64,000 nt of DNA from Fluviispira multicolorata (GTDB lineage Bacteria; Bdellovibrionota_B; Oligoflexia; Silvanigrellales; Silvanigrellaceae). Each line of letters opens with the position of its first letter. Positions within the stretch are counted from its first letter, which is position 1. The translations under genes were made by a program, and so were the position numbers. Positions 33,893 through 43,287 of the stretch are shown here, in pieces. Location of the stretch: the NCBI RefSeq assembly GCF_009208585.1, contig NZ_WFLN01000005.1:579470-643469 (forward strand). The letters run 5' to 3'. The notes below the pieces were generated by a model. It was not told the DNA's origin and ran no database searches. It saw only the letters and a list, made by a program, of their open reading frames with translations.

Positions 33893-34088
33893 ATAAACTC
33901 CTTTGATTGTAAAAAAAAAATTATATTTTGACTCGATTATTTTTTCTACATATAAATTTGTCAAAAAATTGACTTATTGAGTTATTTTATATCTATAATA
34001 ATCAATAAATTAAGTTTAATTTGACATCATTTTGTAAAAAATAATTCCGATAATTATTGGTATTTATATATTTAATAAATTGAAGGGA

Positions 34089-35180
34089 ATGGAATTGGCT
34101 TTTATAATTCTTCCCCCCACAGTGATGATTTCAGAAAATCCAGAGACTGCAGCCGCAACTTTGGCACGGGCAAAGGCATACCAAGAACAACTTTTACAAC
34201 AATTGGGAATTGCAAAAAATCAACAACAGACTTCGATTGTAAAAGGAGCCTATCGAGGAACTCGAATTTTTTTATGGAATAAAAGTTACAATGCTTATTT
34301 AGCAACATACTTTTCATTTCCCAATGGTAAAAAACAGAATGATGAATACTTAGAAACGGCATCTCTTATTCGACATTCTGATTGTGTGCAAATGGGCTCT
34401 GTTTGGAAAATTATTAATAAATCATTCATTCCTATTTCTATGGAAAACTCTACAGAAGATTTATTAAAAATTTCAAATCGCACTTTTATAGATAAATCTC
34501 CTTTGCGGGTTGATACCTTTTTTAATTTTCGTTCGGAATATCGCTTGCAAAATATTTTAGAAACATTTGTTGGAGAAAAACTTGCAGCAAATGGTATACA
34601 AAATCTAACAAATTTATCAAGAATTGTTTGCAAAGAAATTGATGTAAAAGAATTAAAAAGTGATAAACAGTTGGAGTATCCAGCAAGAGCTCATCGAGAT
34701 ATTATTATAAATTTTAGTGCAAATCTGTTGCAAGAAAAGGAAACTTGGCCTAAGGTAAATTATAAAGCACAACTGAATTCTGGAGTTTTTGCGGAAAAAC
34801 ACGAAGATTTATTTTCTGATAAAATAGAGAATTATATTAATCCGCAAAAAATTGCAGATGACATTTTAACGAAAGTAGTTCCATTATTGCATGATATAAG
34901 GGCAGAAGAGTTTAAGATTATTCGAAGATATCGTGGTTGGGTCTATTTAAATCGAGGACGCGCTTTTGGATTGCAGGTAGGAATGCGTCTCGTCGGGCCG
35001 AATCATTCTACTTTTCATATTATCCGTTATTTACCTGAAGTGAATGGTGAAATTGATTCTTGCATCGCTTTTATACGCTATGAAGACAAAGAGAAACCCG
35101 TATTAGTTGGAGACATTTTAAAAATAGATCCAACCCTCTTTCCAAAAGCAAAAATATCAGATACTAACCTTAATAAGTGA
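34089..35180 (+). CDS. Hypothetical protein heading the efflux operon
   Basis: About 363 aa, no signal peptide and no obvious membrane helix. I recognise no family. Notable are an Ala/Gln-rich helix near the start (ETAAATLARAKAYQEQ), a basic RRYRGWVYLNRGRAFGLQVGMRL segment (positions about 284-306), and a C-terminal beta-rich GDILKIDP. The latter region resembles the ends of proteins that hold an SH3- or FlgT-like barrel, but this is weak. It starts at TTG 34080 or ATG 34089, both with poor upstream sites. It is followed 25 bases later by the HlyD gene, so it is most likely the first gene of the emrAB-like operon, where a TolC or regulator gene is common. Confidence 0.55.
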   Translation: MELAFIILPPTVMISENPETAAATLARAKAYQEQLLQQLGIAKNQQQTSIVKGAYRGTRIFLWNKSYNAYLATYFSFPNGKKQNDEYLETASLIRHSDCVQMGSVWKIINKSFIPISMENSTEDLLKISNRTFIDKSPLRVDTFFNFRSEYRLQNILETFVGEKLAANGIQNLTNLSRIVCKEIDVKELKSDKQLEYPARAHRDIIINFSANLLQEKETWPKVNYKAQLNSGVFAEKHEDLFSDKIENYINPQKIADDILTKVVPLLHDIRAEEFKIIRRYRGWVYLNRGRAFGLQVGMRLVGPNHSTFHIIRYLPEVNGEIDSCIAFIRYEDKEKPVLVGDILKIDPTLFPKAKISDTNLNK

Positions 35181-35205
35181 ATGTTCATTTATAAGGAAAA
35201 ATAAA

Positions 35206-36393
35206 ATGCTGCGGAATAAATTGCGAGATTTTAAGAAAAAGAAATCTTCTAAAATCTTTATTGGTATTTTAAGTGCTTCTTTTGTAATTTTTGTCATTTT
35301 CTGGATATTTTCTTTTGGGAAAGAAAGCACAGATGCATCGCAAATAGAAGGACATATCGTCACTATTTCACCACAGATATCAGGAAAAGTTGTTAAAATT
35401 TTTGTTTCAGATAATCAAAATGTAAATGAAGGAGATCCTTTGGTTGAACTCGACAGTGCTCAACAAAAGGTGGAAGTTGCTCTTGCTATGGCGGACTTAG
35501 ATGCAGCCAAAGCATCTTTTGAACAAGCTGAAGCTGAATTGTCACGCACAGATAAAAATTATTTTGCAAATTTAGCCCAAGCTCGAGGGGGACTCACCCA
35601 AGCTAACTCTGGAATTGTAACGAGTGCGGAAGCTGTTAAACAGGCTAAGGCAAATTTAGATTCTGCGATCAGTGCCGAATCTTTAGCCAAAAAAAATCTT
35701 GAACGGTTTCTAAGTTTAAAAATTCAAGGAGCAGTGTCACAAGCAGAATTGGATAATCAGCAAAATCAATACGAGCAGGCACGTGCTGCTCTTCATTCTG
35801 CACAAGCACAAGTGGCCAGTATGCAGGCATCAAGAACTCAGTCAAGTGGAGGCTTGCAACAAGCAAAAGGACAAATGTTGCAAGCTGAAGCTTTAGAAAA
35901 TCAGGTTAAATCTTTTGCAGCTGCGGTTAATTTAGCACAAGCAAAGGTGAAAAGAGCTGAGGCCGCCTTAAATCAAGCTGAATTAAAGTTAAGTTATACT
36001 TTAGTCAAAGCTCCTTTTTCTGGAACTGTATCGAATAAAACAGTTGAAAATGGAAAAATTGTTCAAATTTCTTCTCCGTTACTTTCTATTGTTTCTTTAA
36101 CAGACACTTGGGTGGTTGCCAATTTTAAAGAAAATCAATTAAAAAATATGCGTGCAGGACAAAAAGTTAAAATTAAAGTTGATAGTTATCCTTCAAAAAC
36201 ATTTACAGGAGTTGTGAAAGGACTTTCAGGTGCATCTGGAGCGACTTTTGCTTTGTTGCCTCCTGACAATTCTTCAGGAAATTTTGTTAAAGTAACTCAG
36301 AGATTTCCTGTGCAAATTGAAATAACCTCTCGCCCCTCTGATGCTGTCTTAAGACCTGGTATGAGCACGGTTGTGACCGTTCACACTCGTTGA
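35206..36393 (+). CDS. HlyD/EmrA-family membrane fusion protein
   Basis: Periplasmic adaptor of a multidrug or fatty-acid efflux system. Residues 18-37 form one membrane segment; a biotinyl-lipoyl half motif VTISPQISGKVVKIFVSDNQNV (positions 47-68) is followed by a long Ala/Gln-rich coiled coil (about 85-265), then the second lipoyl half LVKAPFSGTVSN and beta-barrel segments (TWVVANFKENQL). 395 aa is typical for EmrA. The next gene is its MFS partner, 25 bases downstream. Substrate unknown. Confidence 0.9.
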   Translation: MLRNKLRDFKKKKSSKIFIGILSASFVIFVIFWIFSFGKESTDASQIEGHIVTISPQISGKVVKIFVSDNQNVNEGDPLVELDSAQQKVEVALAMADLDAAKASFEQAEAELSRTDKNYFANLAQARGGLTQANSGIVTSAEAVKQAKANLDSAISAESLAKKNLERFLSLKIQGAVSQAELDNQQNQYEQARAALHSAQAQVASMQASRTQSSGGLQQAKGQMLQAEALENQVKSFAAAVNLAQAKVKRAEAALNQAELKLSYTLVKAPFSGTVSNKTVENGKIVQISSPLLSIVSLTDTWVVANFKENQLKNMRAGQKVKIKVDSYPSKTFTGVVKGLSGASGATFALLPPDNSSGNFVKVTQRFPVQIEITSRPSDAVLRPGMSTVVTVHTR

Positions 36394-36418
36394 TTTTAAA
36401 TTCTTTTTTGGAATAATT

Positions 36419-37981
36419 ATGGCTTCATTTCAAACAGAATCAAGTTCGGTTGTTCAAGGATCAAAACTTTTAATAACCATTTCAGCAATGATGGCTTCTT
36501 TGATGGCTGTCCTTGATATTAGCATAGTTAATGTTGCATTAAATGATATTCGTGCAAGTTTTGGTGCACAAATGGATCAAGTTGCCTGGATATCTACGGG
36601 CTACATGATGGCAAATGTTGTTGTTATTCCAATGACAGGTTATTTTCAAAATCGTTTTGGTCTAAAAAATTATTTTTTATTTTCAATTACCTTATTTATT
36701 ATTGCAAGTGTTTTATGTGCACTTTCATGGAATCTTTTATCATTGGTTATTTTTCGTATTTTGCAAGGAGCTGGAGGAGGTGCTATTATTCCTACGGCCA
36801 GTACAATTCTTATTTCAAGATATCCCCGCGAAGAACAAGGTATGGCGCAGGCATTTATTGGCTTAGGTGCTATTACAGGCCCTTTATTAGGACCAACAAT
36901 CGGGGGATATTTAATTGATTATTCCAGTTGGCATCTTATTTTTCTTATCAATCTTCCTATTGGAATTCTTGCTTTAATCATGTCTGCATCAAGTATTAAA
37001 ATTGAGAATTTTATACCCAGTAAAGAAACACTGGATCGCTATGGATTTGCCTTATTGGCAGTTGGTCTTGCCAGCTTGCAATTTATCCTTGAAGAAGGAA
37101 ATCGTGATGATTGGTTTGCCAGCAATGCCATTATTTTTTTTAGTGTGCTGAGTTTGGCCTGCCTCGTTACCCTCATTTTTCAACAGCTTGAATCTAAAAA
37201 ACCTATGATCAATTTTCGTGTTTTTACTGAGTGGAATTATTTATTTTGTACTTTAATAAATTTTTTGCTTGGCACCGTTCTATTTGGAGTCTCCTTTTTA
37301 TTTTCACTTTACTGTGCAAATGTGATGCAATATTCACCTTTAAATATTGGTCTGCTATTTTTAAAAGGAACATTCATTCAAATTATTGTAATGCCTCTTA
37401 TTGGGAAAGTAGTTAAATTTATAGATAATCGTTATCTAATTGTATTTGGGATTATTTTAGTTACCTTTAGTTTATGGTTGAATTCCAATTTAAATCAAGC
37501 AAGCAGTGAGTTTGATTTAATAACTATCTTATTTATTCGTTCTATTGGTCTTGCTTGTTTATTTATTCCTTTATCTGTCATTGCAATTTCAAGGATTCCA
37601 ACAAAAGAACTTGGCAATGCTGTGGGGCTTTTTAATTTAACCAGAGAGCTTGGTGGATCTATAGGCATTGCCTGGATGAGCTCGCTCCTCGTAAATCATA
37701 TTAAAGAATTTGATTTTTTATTAAAAGCTAAAGTCAATATTGGCAATGAAGTTGCAGAAAATCAATTGAAGATGATGGAAGCCATTCTAGTGGGAAAAGT
37801 TTCAGACGCTAAGCAAGCTGCATTACAATTGCTTCAAGTTCGAGTGAATCTGCAATCTACAATTGAAGCATTTAATTCTGGATTTTTTATTTTAGCTTTT
37901 CTTTTCTCTACTTCACTTTTTTTTATTATGCTTATAAAAAAACAGAAAAAAATAAATTTAGAAGAAAAAAAATCAGCCTAG
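36419..37981 (+). CDS. MFS drug transporter, DHA2 (EmrB/QacA) family
   Basis: A 520-residue, 14-helix proton antiporter. The motif LDISIVNVALNDIR (about 33-46), WISTGYMMANVVVIPMTG, the signature FRILQGAGGGAIIPTAS and motif C-like GPLLGPTIGGYL are all present. With the preceding HlyD protein it should form an EmrAB-type tripartite pump that needs a TolC channel coded elsewhere. GGAA precedes the ATG. A weak inverted repeat (37969-37977 with 38026-38034, followed by T) may end the operon. Confidence 0.92.
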   Translation: MASFQTESSSVVQGSKLLITISAMMASLMAVLDISIVNVALNDIRASFGAQMDQVAWISTGYMMANVVVIPMTGYFQNRFGLKNYFLFSITLFIIASVLCALSWNLLSLVIFRILQGAGGGAIIPTASTILISRYPREEQGMAQAFIGLGAITGPLLGPTIGGYLIDYSSWHLIFLINLPIGILALIMSASSIKIENFIPSKETLDRYGFALLAVGLASLQFILEEGNRDDWFASNAIIFFSVLSLACLVTLIFQQLESKKPMINFRVFTEWNYLFCTLINFLLGTVLFGVSFLFSLYCANVMQYSPLNIGLLFLKGTFIQIIVMPLIGKVVKFIDNRYLIVFGIILVTFSLWLNSNLNQASSEFDLITILFIRSIGLACLFIPLSVIAISRIPTKELGNAVGLFNLTRELGGSIGIAWMSSLLVNHIKEFDFLLKAKVNIGNEVAENQLKMMEAILVGKVSDAKQAALQLLQVRVNLQSTIEAFNSGFFILAFLFSTSLFFIMLIKKQKKINLEEKKSA

Positions 37982-38084
37982 CTATTTAGATATATTATAA
38001 AATTATCTTTTTAGAAAAAAATTACGCTGATTTTATTTTTAACTTTCTATATATTATATTATTTAAGGTTTTTGGCTCATATGT

Positions 38085-38113
38085 TTGCTACTCAACTATT
38101 TTGATGATAAAAT
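38085..38113 (+). promoter_or_regulatory. Sigma-70-type promoter for superoxide dismutase
   Basis: TTGCTA (38085-38090), a 17-base spacer and TAAAAT (38108-38113), 37 bases before the sod start codon and its AAGGAG site. Good match in spacing and hexamers. Confidence 0.6.
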
Positions 38114-38149
38114 AGAACGAGTTTTTTATTTGTTTAAGGAGAAATTCGT

Positions 38150-38737
38150 ATGGCTAAAGAAATCCGTAATTTTAAGCATCTTCTAGGTAAATTAGAAGGA
38201 ATCAGCGATCCACAACTTGAGGCACATTTTGGCCTTTATGAAGGGTATGTTAAAAAATTAAATGAAATAGAAGAAAAGCTTGAGAAGGTTGACAAAGGCT
38301 TAACAAACTACAGCTTTGGTGAGTATTCAGAACTCAAACGTCGTCACTGCGTTCCCTATAATGGAACTTATCTACACGAAATGTATTTTGATAATATGTT
38401 GGCGAGCGAATCTCCCTCTACAAAGTTTGAAAAACTTGTAAAAGAAAGCTTTGGCAGCATGGATGCATGGAAAGCAGAGGTCAAAGCAACTGGTTTAGCG
38501 GTCCCAGGGTGGGTTGTTACTTGTGTTGAAACAACAACAGGAAAATTAAGAAATGTGCAAATTATGGAACACCATATTGGTTTCCCATTAAATCACACTC
38601 CGGTTCTTGTTATGGATACATGGGAACATGCATTCTTTTTAGACTTTAAAGCGAATCGCGGTGGATATATCGACACCTTTTTTAAGAATATAAATTGGTC
38701 AGTTGTAAATGCTCGGGTTGCACAAATTGTTAATTAA
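38150..38737 (+). CDS. Fe/Mn-type superoxide dismutase
   Basis: Converts superoxide to hydrogen peroxide and oxygen in the cytoplasm. The metal ligands are recognisable: His in LEAHFGLYEGYV (about 25-36), His in GTYLHEMYFDN (about 74-84), and Asp/His in VMDTWEHAFFLDF (about 155-167). The helical N-terminus differs from the standard FHHxKHH motif: this has HFGLYEGYV, a divergent subtype. AAGGAG is eight bases before the ATG. Own promoter and own terminator, so monocistronic. Iron or manganese preference cannot be told safely. Confidence 0.88.
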   Translation: MAKEIRNFKHLLGKLEGISDPQLEAHFGLYEGYVKKLNEIEEKLEKVDKGLTNYSFGEYSELKRRHCVPYNGTYLHEMYFDNMLASESPSTKFEKLVKESFGSMDAWKAEVKATGLAVPGWVVTCVETTTGKLRNVQIMEHHIGFPLNHTPVLVMDTWEHAFFLDFKANRGGYIDTFFKNINWSVVNARVAQIVN

Positions 38738-38764
38738 AAAAAACTCCCATTTGGGAGTTTTTTT
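38736..38764. terminator. Bidirectional terminator between sod and ABC-2 permease
   Basis: ACTCCCA/TGGGAGT stem with A-run (38736-38743) and T-run (38758-38764) at its ends, short TT loop. It serves both convergent genes. Confidence 0.9.
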
Positions 38765-39470
38765 ATACCTTTTGCGTTTTTCTGTACATTTTTTGAAATA
38801 AAAACAGAAAAAAGAATGAATAAGCCGCAAGACAAATGAGTGGATTTAAAATCGAAATACTTTTATCTACAAAAGAATAAGAAAGAACAGTCCACTGATA
38901 AGTGGGGATAAAATTTCGAACCGTCCCGAAGATACCTGTTGCAGGCAAACTAAAAGAACCAAAGAAAAGTAACAGATTTAAAAGTGTAAATATACTACGT
39001 GACGACTCAGGGTTAGCTGCATATCCAATTGCCATTCCTAATAAAGCCATTGGTATTGCACCCAAAAGAGCAATTGTAGCAAAAGAAATAATTTGCTCAA
39101 AATTTACGTTTATATGTAGAATAAAAAGAGCAACGAGCGACACAGAAAATAAATTAATAAAAGAAAGTGAAAGAGTGTGAAGCATTCTTCCGATTAACAT
39201 TGGTTTTAATCCGACAGGAAGCGAACGTAAGTATTTAGCCCATTCAGAGTTTTTTTCTTGTGTGACACCCATACCAAGTAACATGAGAGCGACTGTTTGG
39301 ACAGAATAATTAAAAAAAACGATGAGTGCGCCAAAAGCATTTTTTTCTTCCCATTGATGTGCAAAGAGTAAAAGCATCAGTGGTGGAAAAATAAGAGTAA
39401 AAAAGAGGGCAGGAATATTACGAATTGTGCTTAAAAAATAAATTTTAAAATACTCTAAACCAAGTCTCAA
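38763..39470 (-). CDS. ABC-2 type transporter permease
   Basis: A 235-residue inner-membrane protein with six predicted helices and the ABC-2 feel: FYLSTIRNIPALFFTLIFPPLMLLLFAH region near the start, then MLLGMGVTQEKNSEWAKYLRSLP, the conserved amphipathic segment after helix 2. It begins three bases after the ATPase gene stop, so the two are one export unit. Similar pairs export drugs, peptides or polysaccharide; the substrate here is unknown. Confidence 0.88.
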   Translation of the reverse strand: MRLGLEYFKIYFLSTIRNIPALFFTLIFPPLMLLLFAHQWEEKNAFGALIVFFNYSVQTVALMLLGMGVTQEKNSEWAKYLRSLPVGLKPMLIGRMLHTLSLSFINLFSVSLVALFILHINVNFEQIISFATIALLGAIPMALLGMAIGYAANPESSRSIFTLLNLLLFFGSFSLPATGIFGTVRNFIPTYQWTVLSYSFVDKSISILNPLICLAAYSFFFLFLFQKMYRKTQKV

Positions 39471-39473
39471 AAT

Positions 39474-40364
39474 TTACTCTCCTTTAGACAGATTTAAAAA
39501 TGCAGACTCAAGATTTTCTTTCTTAATTTGCAAATTTGAAAATGGAATGTTGTGTTTTACAAGTTCATAAATAAGAGCATCAGAATTTTTTGTAATTAAC
39601 GTATAATTTCTATTTTTATTAATAACTGAATCTATAGTCTGAAACCCTTCAAACGAGCACTCTGTTCCACAATCAAAACTCACCTTTGATTGCGTAGAAT
39701 TTGCAAGTTTTTGTAGCCCTTCAACACTTTCATCTGCAATAATTTCACCTTTTTGTAAAAAGAGAATACGAGTTGCAATTTGTTCAATCTCTTCTAAATA
39801 GTGGGTTGTTAAAAAAATTGTTTTCCCTTTATTCTTGTAATCTTTAATAACTTCCCAAAGTATTTTTCGTGCTTCGACGTCAAGACCTGTGGTGGGTTCG
39901 TCTAAAAAAACAATTTTAGGGTTGCCAATAAAGGCAAGTGCTAATGCAAGTCTTCTTTTTTGTCCTCCAGAGAGTTTGGAGGCTTTTAATTCTAGAAAAT
40001 TTGTTAAACCAAATTTTTCAACCATTTCTTGAATGGGCAGCGGATTTGGGTAATGAGCCTGGACAAATTGGATAATTTCAAGGGTTTTAAGACCTTCAGG
40101 GAATTCTATATTTTGAGGAGTGGAGCCAATATGAATGCGGGATTCGGGGTTGGTTGGATTTTTCCCAAAGAGTTTTATTTTACCGGTTGTAGGTATTTCT
40201 TGTCCGAGCATCATTTTTATTGTGGTCGTTTTTCCTGCTCCATTTACTCCTAACAAACCAATAACTTCGTTGTGAGAGATATTTAAATTAAGATTTTTTA
40301 TTATATTTATTTTACCATAATTTTTAGTAATATTTTTAAACTCTAAGATGAAATCCTGTTTCAT
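39474..40364 (-). CDS. ABC transporter ATP-binding protein
   Basis: ATPase of the export pair with the permease downstream. Walker A GVNGAGKTTTIKMML (about 38-52), Q-loop SSTPQNIEF-type, signature LSGGQKRRLALALAF, Walker B IVFLDEPTTGLD and the switch TTHYLEE are intact. The last 80 residues correspond to the C-terminal extension of DrrA/CcmA-type ATPases. The frame opens at TTG 40382, but ATG 40364 has AGAGGAG six bases before it. About 296 aa. Confidence 0.94.
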   Translation of the reverse strand: MKQDFILEFKNITKNYGKINIIKNLNLNISHNEVIGLLGVNGAGKTTTIKMMLGQEIPTTGKIKLFGKNPTNPESRIHIGSTPQNIEFPEGLKTLEIIQFVQAHYPNPLPIQEMVEKFGLTNFLELKASKLSGGQKRRLALALAFIGNPKIVFLDEPTTGLDVEARKILWEVIKDYKNKGKTIFLTTHYLEEIEQIATRILFLQKGEIIADESVEGLQKLANSTQSKVSFDCGTECSFEGFQTIDSVINKNRNYTLITKNSDALIYELVKHNIPFSNLQIKKENLESAFLNLSKGE

Positions 40365-40691
40365 GTTGCTCTCCTCTGACAATGGAACATGTATTGTTTT
40401 TTTAGGTTAGTTGCAAGTTAGAAATTTTTAACTTATATTATGAAGGTATTAAAGTGTTTTGTAATAATTCAAAATCATATGTTTAAAAATATTAATTGTT
40501 TGATTTTTATAAATGCCATGTAAGTATATAAAAAAATATATTTTTTTATAAATTAAATTTAAAAAATAATTTATAAAATAAGAAAGTTTTTTGTCGCTTG
40601 TTTTTATAACTTGACAATTTTCAGCTATAATAGAGTGAGAATTGAGAGTGCTTAAAAGGGTTAAATACTTTGTTTAAAATTCGGGGAGAGA
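40365..40691. other. AT-rich divergent intergenic region
   Basis: 327 bases between the ABC unit and the glutamate-synthase-like gene. Very AT-rich. A TATAAT at 40626-40631 may be the -10 of the plus-strand gene, but no well-placed -35 is seen. Nothing else is recognisable. Confidence 0.4.
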
Positions 40692-42284
40692 ATGCGAAAT
40701 CAATTTGTAATGGTATCTATTATTCTAATATTATTAAATATTATATCTATTTTTGTGTTTCCTTGGTTTTTGCTTTCACTCATTGTTATCATTCCACTCA
40801 TTGTCATGGGAATCATTGATATGATTCAACCCTCACAGACTTTAAGGCGAAACTTCCCAGTCCTTGCCCGTGCAAGATATTTAATGGAGGAAATCAGACC
40901 TGAAATGCAGCAGTATTTCATCGAATCTGATATAGAAGGAATGCCTTTTAATCGTGAACAGCGTTCAGTTGTTTATCAAAGAGCGAAAGGGGCACGAGAT
41001 ACAGTTCCATTTGGCACTAAAAAAAATGTCTATCAGGTTGGCTATGAGTGGGTTAATCATTCGTTAAGTCCAACCCATGTCAGCCCAGAAAAATTGCGTG
41101 TATTGATCGGTGGAAAAGATTGTTTACAACCTTATAATGCAAGTTTATTAAATATTTCTGCTATGAGCTATGGATCCTTAAGTCGCAATGCTATTTTAGC
41201 CCTAAATGCGGGTGCAAAAGCGGGAAAGTTTGCTCATAATACGGGTGAGGGAGGTTTAACACCTCATCATCTTGAAAATGGAGGAGACATTATTTGGCAG
41301 ATTGGGACAGGTTATTTTGGTTGTCGCAATAAAGATGGTACTTTTAATGATCTGGAATTTATAAAAAAAGCCGCACATACCCCCCAGGTAAAAATGATTG
41401 AAATTAAATTATCTCAAGGCGCAAAACCTGGTCATGGTGGTATATTACCAGCTCAAAAAGTAACAAAAGAAATTGCTGAAATTCGAGGAGTTTTAATGGG
41501 GAAAGATGTTTTATCTCCCCCTGCACACAGCGCATTTAGAACACCCTCTGAGCTCTGTTACTTTATAGCAAAATTAAGAAAAATTTCGGGTGGAAAGCCT
41601 GTTGGAATAAAATTATGTCTTGGCAATAAATGGGAATTTATTGCTATTTGTAAAGCGATGATAATCACTGGAATGATGCCTGATTATATTTCAATTGATG
41701 GAGCTGAAGGGGGGACGGGTGCTGCGCCACTTGAATTCACTAATACGGTTGGCACACCGGGTATTGATGCTCTTATGTTTGTCCATAATTCTTTAGTTGG
41801 CTTTGGTCTTAGAAATAAAATACGAGTTATGTCTTCAGGAAAAGTAACAACTGCTTTTGAAATGATAAAACTTATGTCACTCGGTGCAGATGCGGTTTAT
41901 TCTGCTCGTGGGATGATGCTCGCATTGGGGTGTATTCAGGCACTCAAATGCAATTCTAATCATTGCCCAACCGGCGTGGCAACTCAAAATAAATCTCTAA
42001 TGGTCGGACTTGATGTGACAGATAAGAAAAAAAGAGTTACAAATTTTCATCATGAAACAATGAAAAGTTTACTTGAAATAATCGAAGCAATGGGTCTTGA
42101 TAGCCCGCAAGAGTTAAGACCTTGGCATGTCATGCGTAGAGTGAGTGAAACGGATTCTAAAAATTATGGTGAAATATTTGAATACATTCCTGAAGGATCG
42201 CTGCTTGAAAAGAATTTACCAGCTTCTTTTGAATCGGCTGTAAAGCTTGCTTCTCCAGATAGTTTTAGACCTATCTTTATTTAA
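40692..42284 (+). CDS. FMN-binding glutamate synthase family protein
   Basis: A 530-residue protein with two N-terminal membrane helices (about 5-45) and a GltB-like synthase barrel. Landmarks: ISAMSYGSLSRNAI, NTGEGGLTPHHLENG, QIGTGYFGCR, then KMIEIKLSQGAKPGHGG (FMN/2-oxoglutarate part), SPPAHSAFRTPSELC, IDGAEGGTGAAPLEFTN, and the 3Fe-4S loop LGCIQALKCNSNHCPTG. It lacks the amidotransferase and GXGXG domains of real GltB, so it is the stand-alone class whose true reaction is not settled. GGAGA precedes the ATG. Single gene. Confidence 0.88.
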   Translation: MRNQFVMVSIILILLNIISIFVFPWFLLSLIVIIPLIVMGIIDMIQPSQTLRRNFPVLARARYLMEEIRPEMQQYFIESDIEGMPFNREQRSVVYQRAKGARDTVPFGTKKNVYQVGYEWVNHSLSPTHVSPEKLRVLIGGKDCLQPYNASLLNISAMSYGSLSRNAILALNAGAKAGKFAHNTGEGGLTPHHLENGGDIIWQIGTGYFGCRNKDGTFNDLEFIKKAAHTPQVKMIEIKLSQGAKPGHGGILPAQKVTKEIAEIRGVLMGKDVLSPPAHSAFRTPSELCYFIAKLRKISGGKPVGIKLCLGNKWEFIAICKAMIITGMMPDYISIDGAEGGTGAAPLEFTNTVGTPGIDALMFVHNSLVGFGLRNKIRVMSSGKVTTAFEMIKLMSLGADAVYSARGMMLALGCIQALKCNSNHCPTGVATQNKSLMVGLDVTDKKKRVTNFHHETMKSLLEIIEAMGLDSPQELRPWHVMRRVSETDSKNYGEIFEYIPEGSLLEKNLPASFESAVKLASPDSFRPIFI

Positions 42285-42313
42285 GTGGATTATTTTTTCT
42301 TTAATAAAAAAAA

Positions 42314-43063
42314 TCAATTTTCAAATATATCGCAACTTATTTTAAGTTTATCTTGATCCTTTATAATGATATTATTTATTGTATCTTTTACGTTCGGCTC
42401 CAGATTTTTTGAAAAACCTATATAAATGGATGTTTTAAAGTCTCCAATTTTAATAATCCGAAGCTGATTTAACCAACCATTTTTTTTAGCTTCTAAGATA
42501 CCTGCTTTGGGGTTACTTAAGTAGAGTAGATCAACTCGTTTGTTAATTAGCTTTTGTAAGAGTTTATTAATGGGAGCTTCTCCTGAAGTTTCTGAAAGAG
42601 TTATATTATTTTTCTTTTGTTCAAAATATTTTGGTAAAGTGACACCCGTTCTAATACCTATAACTTTATTTTTAAAAAGATGTGAATTTTTATAATCTTT
42701 AATGTTTGAGTTTTTTGTGACAAAAATATACTCTGGAATCTGGCAGATAGGTATAGAATGATGCAAAACAGGTATTTCTAAAAAGAGATTATCGGTGGTT
42801 ATCGATAAAATATCTATTTTTCCATTATGTAATTCGTGAAATCCGCGTGCCAATGGAAAATAAATAAATTCTAAATTATAATTGCCATTATCATTTATTT
42901 TTTTTAGTATAGAATTAACTATTAAACCATCCGCTTTTCCGTCTTTATTCTTAAATACATATGGGTATGATTCAAAATATCCAATTTTAATAACTTTATC
43001 TATAGCATGTGCATTTGAAATAAAAAAAGTAAAAATTAAAAAAAGAGACATTAGATATTTCAA
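42314..43063 (-). CDS. Periplasmic solute-binding protein, family 3-like
   Basis: About 249 residues with a signal peptide (LKYLMSLFLIFTFFISNAHA; cleavage near residue 20). The mature part starts IKIGYFESYPYVFKNKDGKADGLIVN, typical of the amino-acid-binding (SBP_bac_3) fold, and has LLQKLINKRVDLLYLS and IYIGFSKNL segments. No permease or ATPase neighbours, so it may feed a distant ABC transporter or be a stand-alone sensor. GTG 43072 lies too near GGAG; TTG 43063, eight bases after it, is preferred. Confidence 0.78.
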   Translation of the reverse strand: MKYLMSLFLIFTFFISNAHAIDKVIKIGYFESYPYVFKNKDGKADGLIVNSILKKINDNGNYNLEFIYFPLARGFHELHNGKIDILSITTDNLFLEIPVLHHSIPICQIPEYIFVTKNSNIKDYKNSHLFKNKVIGIRTGVTLPKYFEQKKNNITLSETSGEAPINKLLQKLINKRVDLLYLSNPKAGILEAKKNGWLNQLRIIKIGDFKTSIYIGFSKNLEPNVKDTINNIIIKDQDKLKISCDIFEN

Positions 43064-43287
43064 TTTTGACACTCCATTTATATATAAAAAAAACTTTTTA
43101 CAGATTATAAGTTATTTTATATATTAAACTATAATCTGTTACTTTTCAATTTATTTGTTTTGCCAATATTGATTTTAGGATTTTACCAGTGGTATAAAGT
43201 AACGAGCGAATTTGTTTTTGCAGGACTTAAACAGTTGTTTTGTGATTTTATCAAGTCAAGTTTGTAATAACCCATAGGAGACATCCA

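Noticed and set aside
40611..40631. TTGACA and TATAAT as a promoter
   Set aside because: The hexamers are separated by only 9 bases, too short for sigma-70; TATAAT may be used with another, poor -35.
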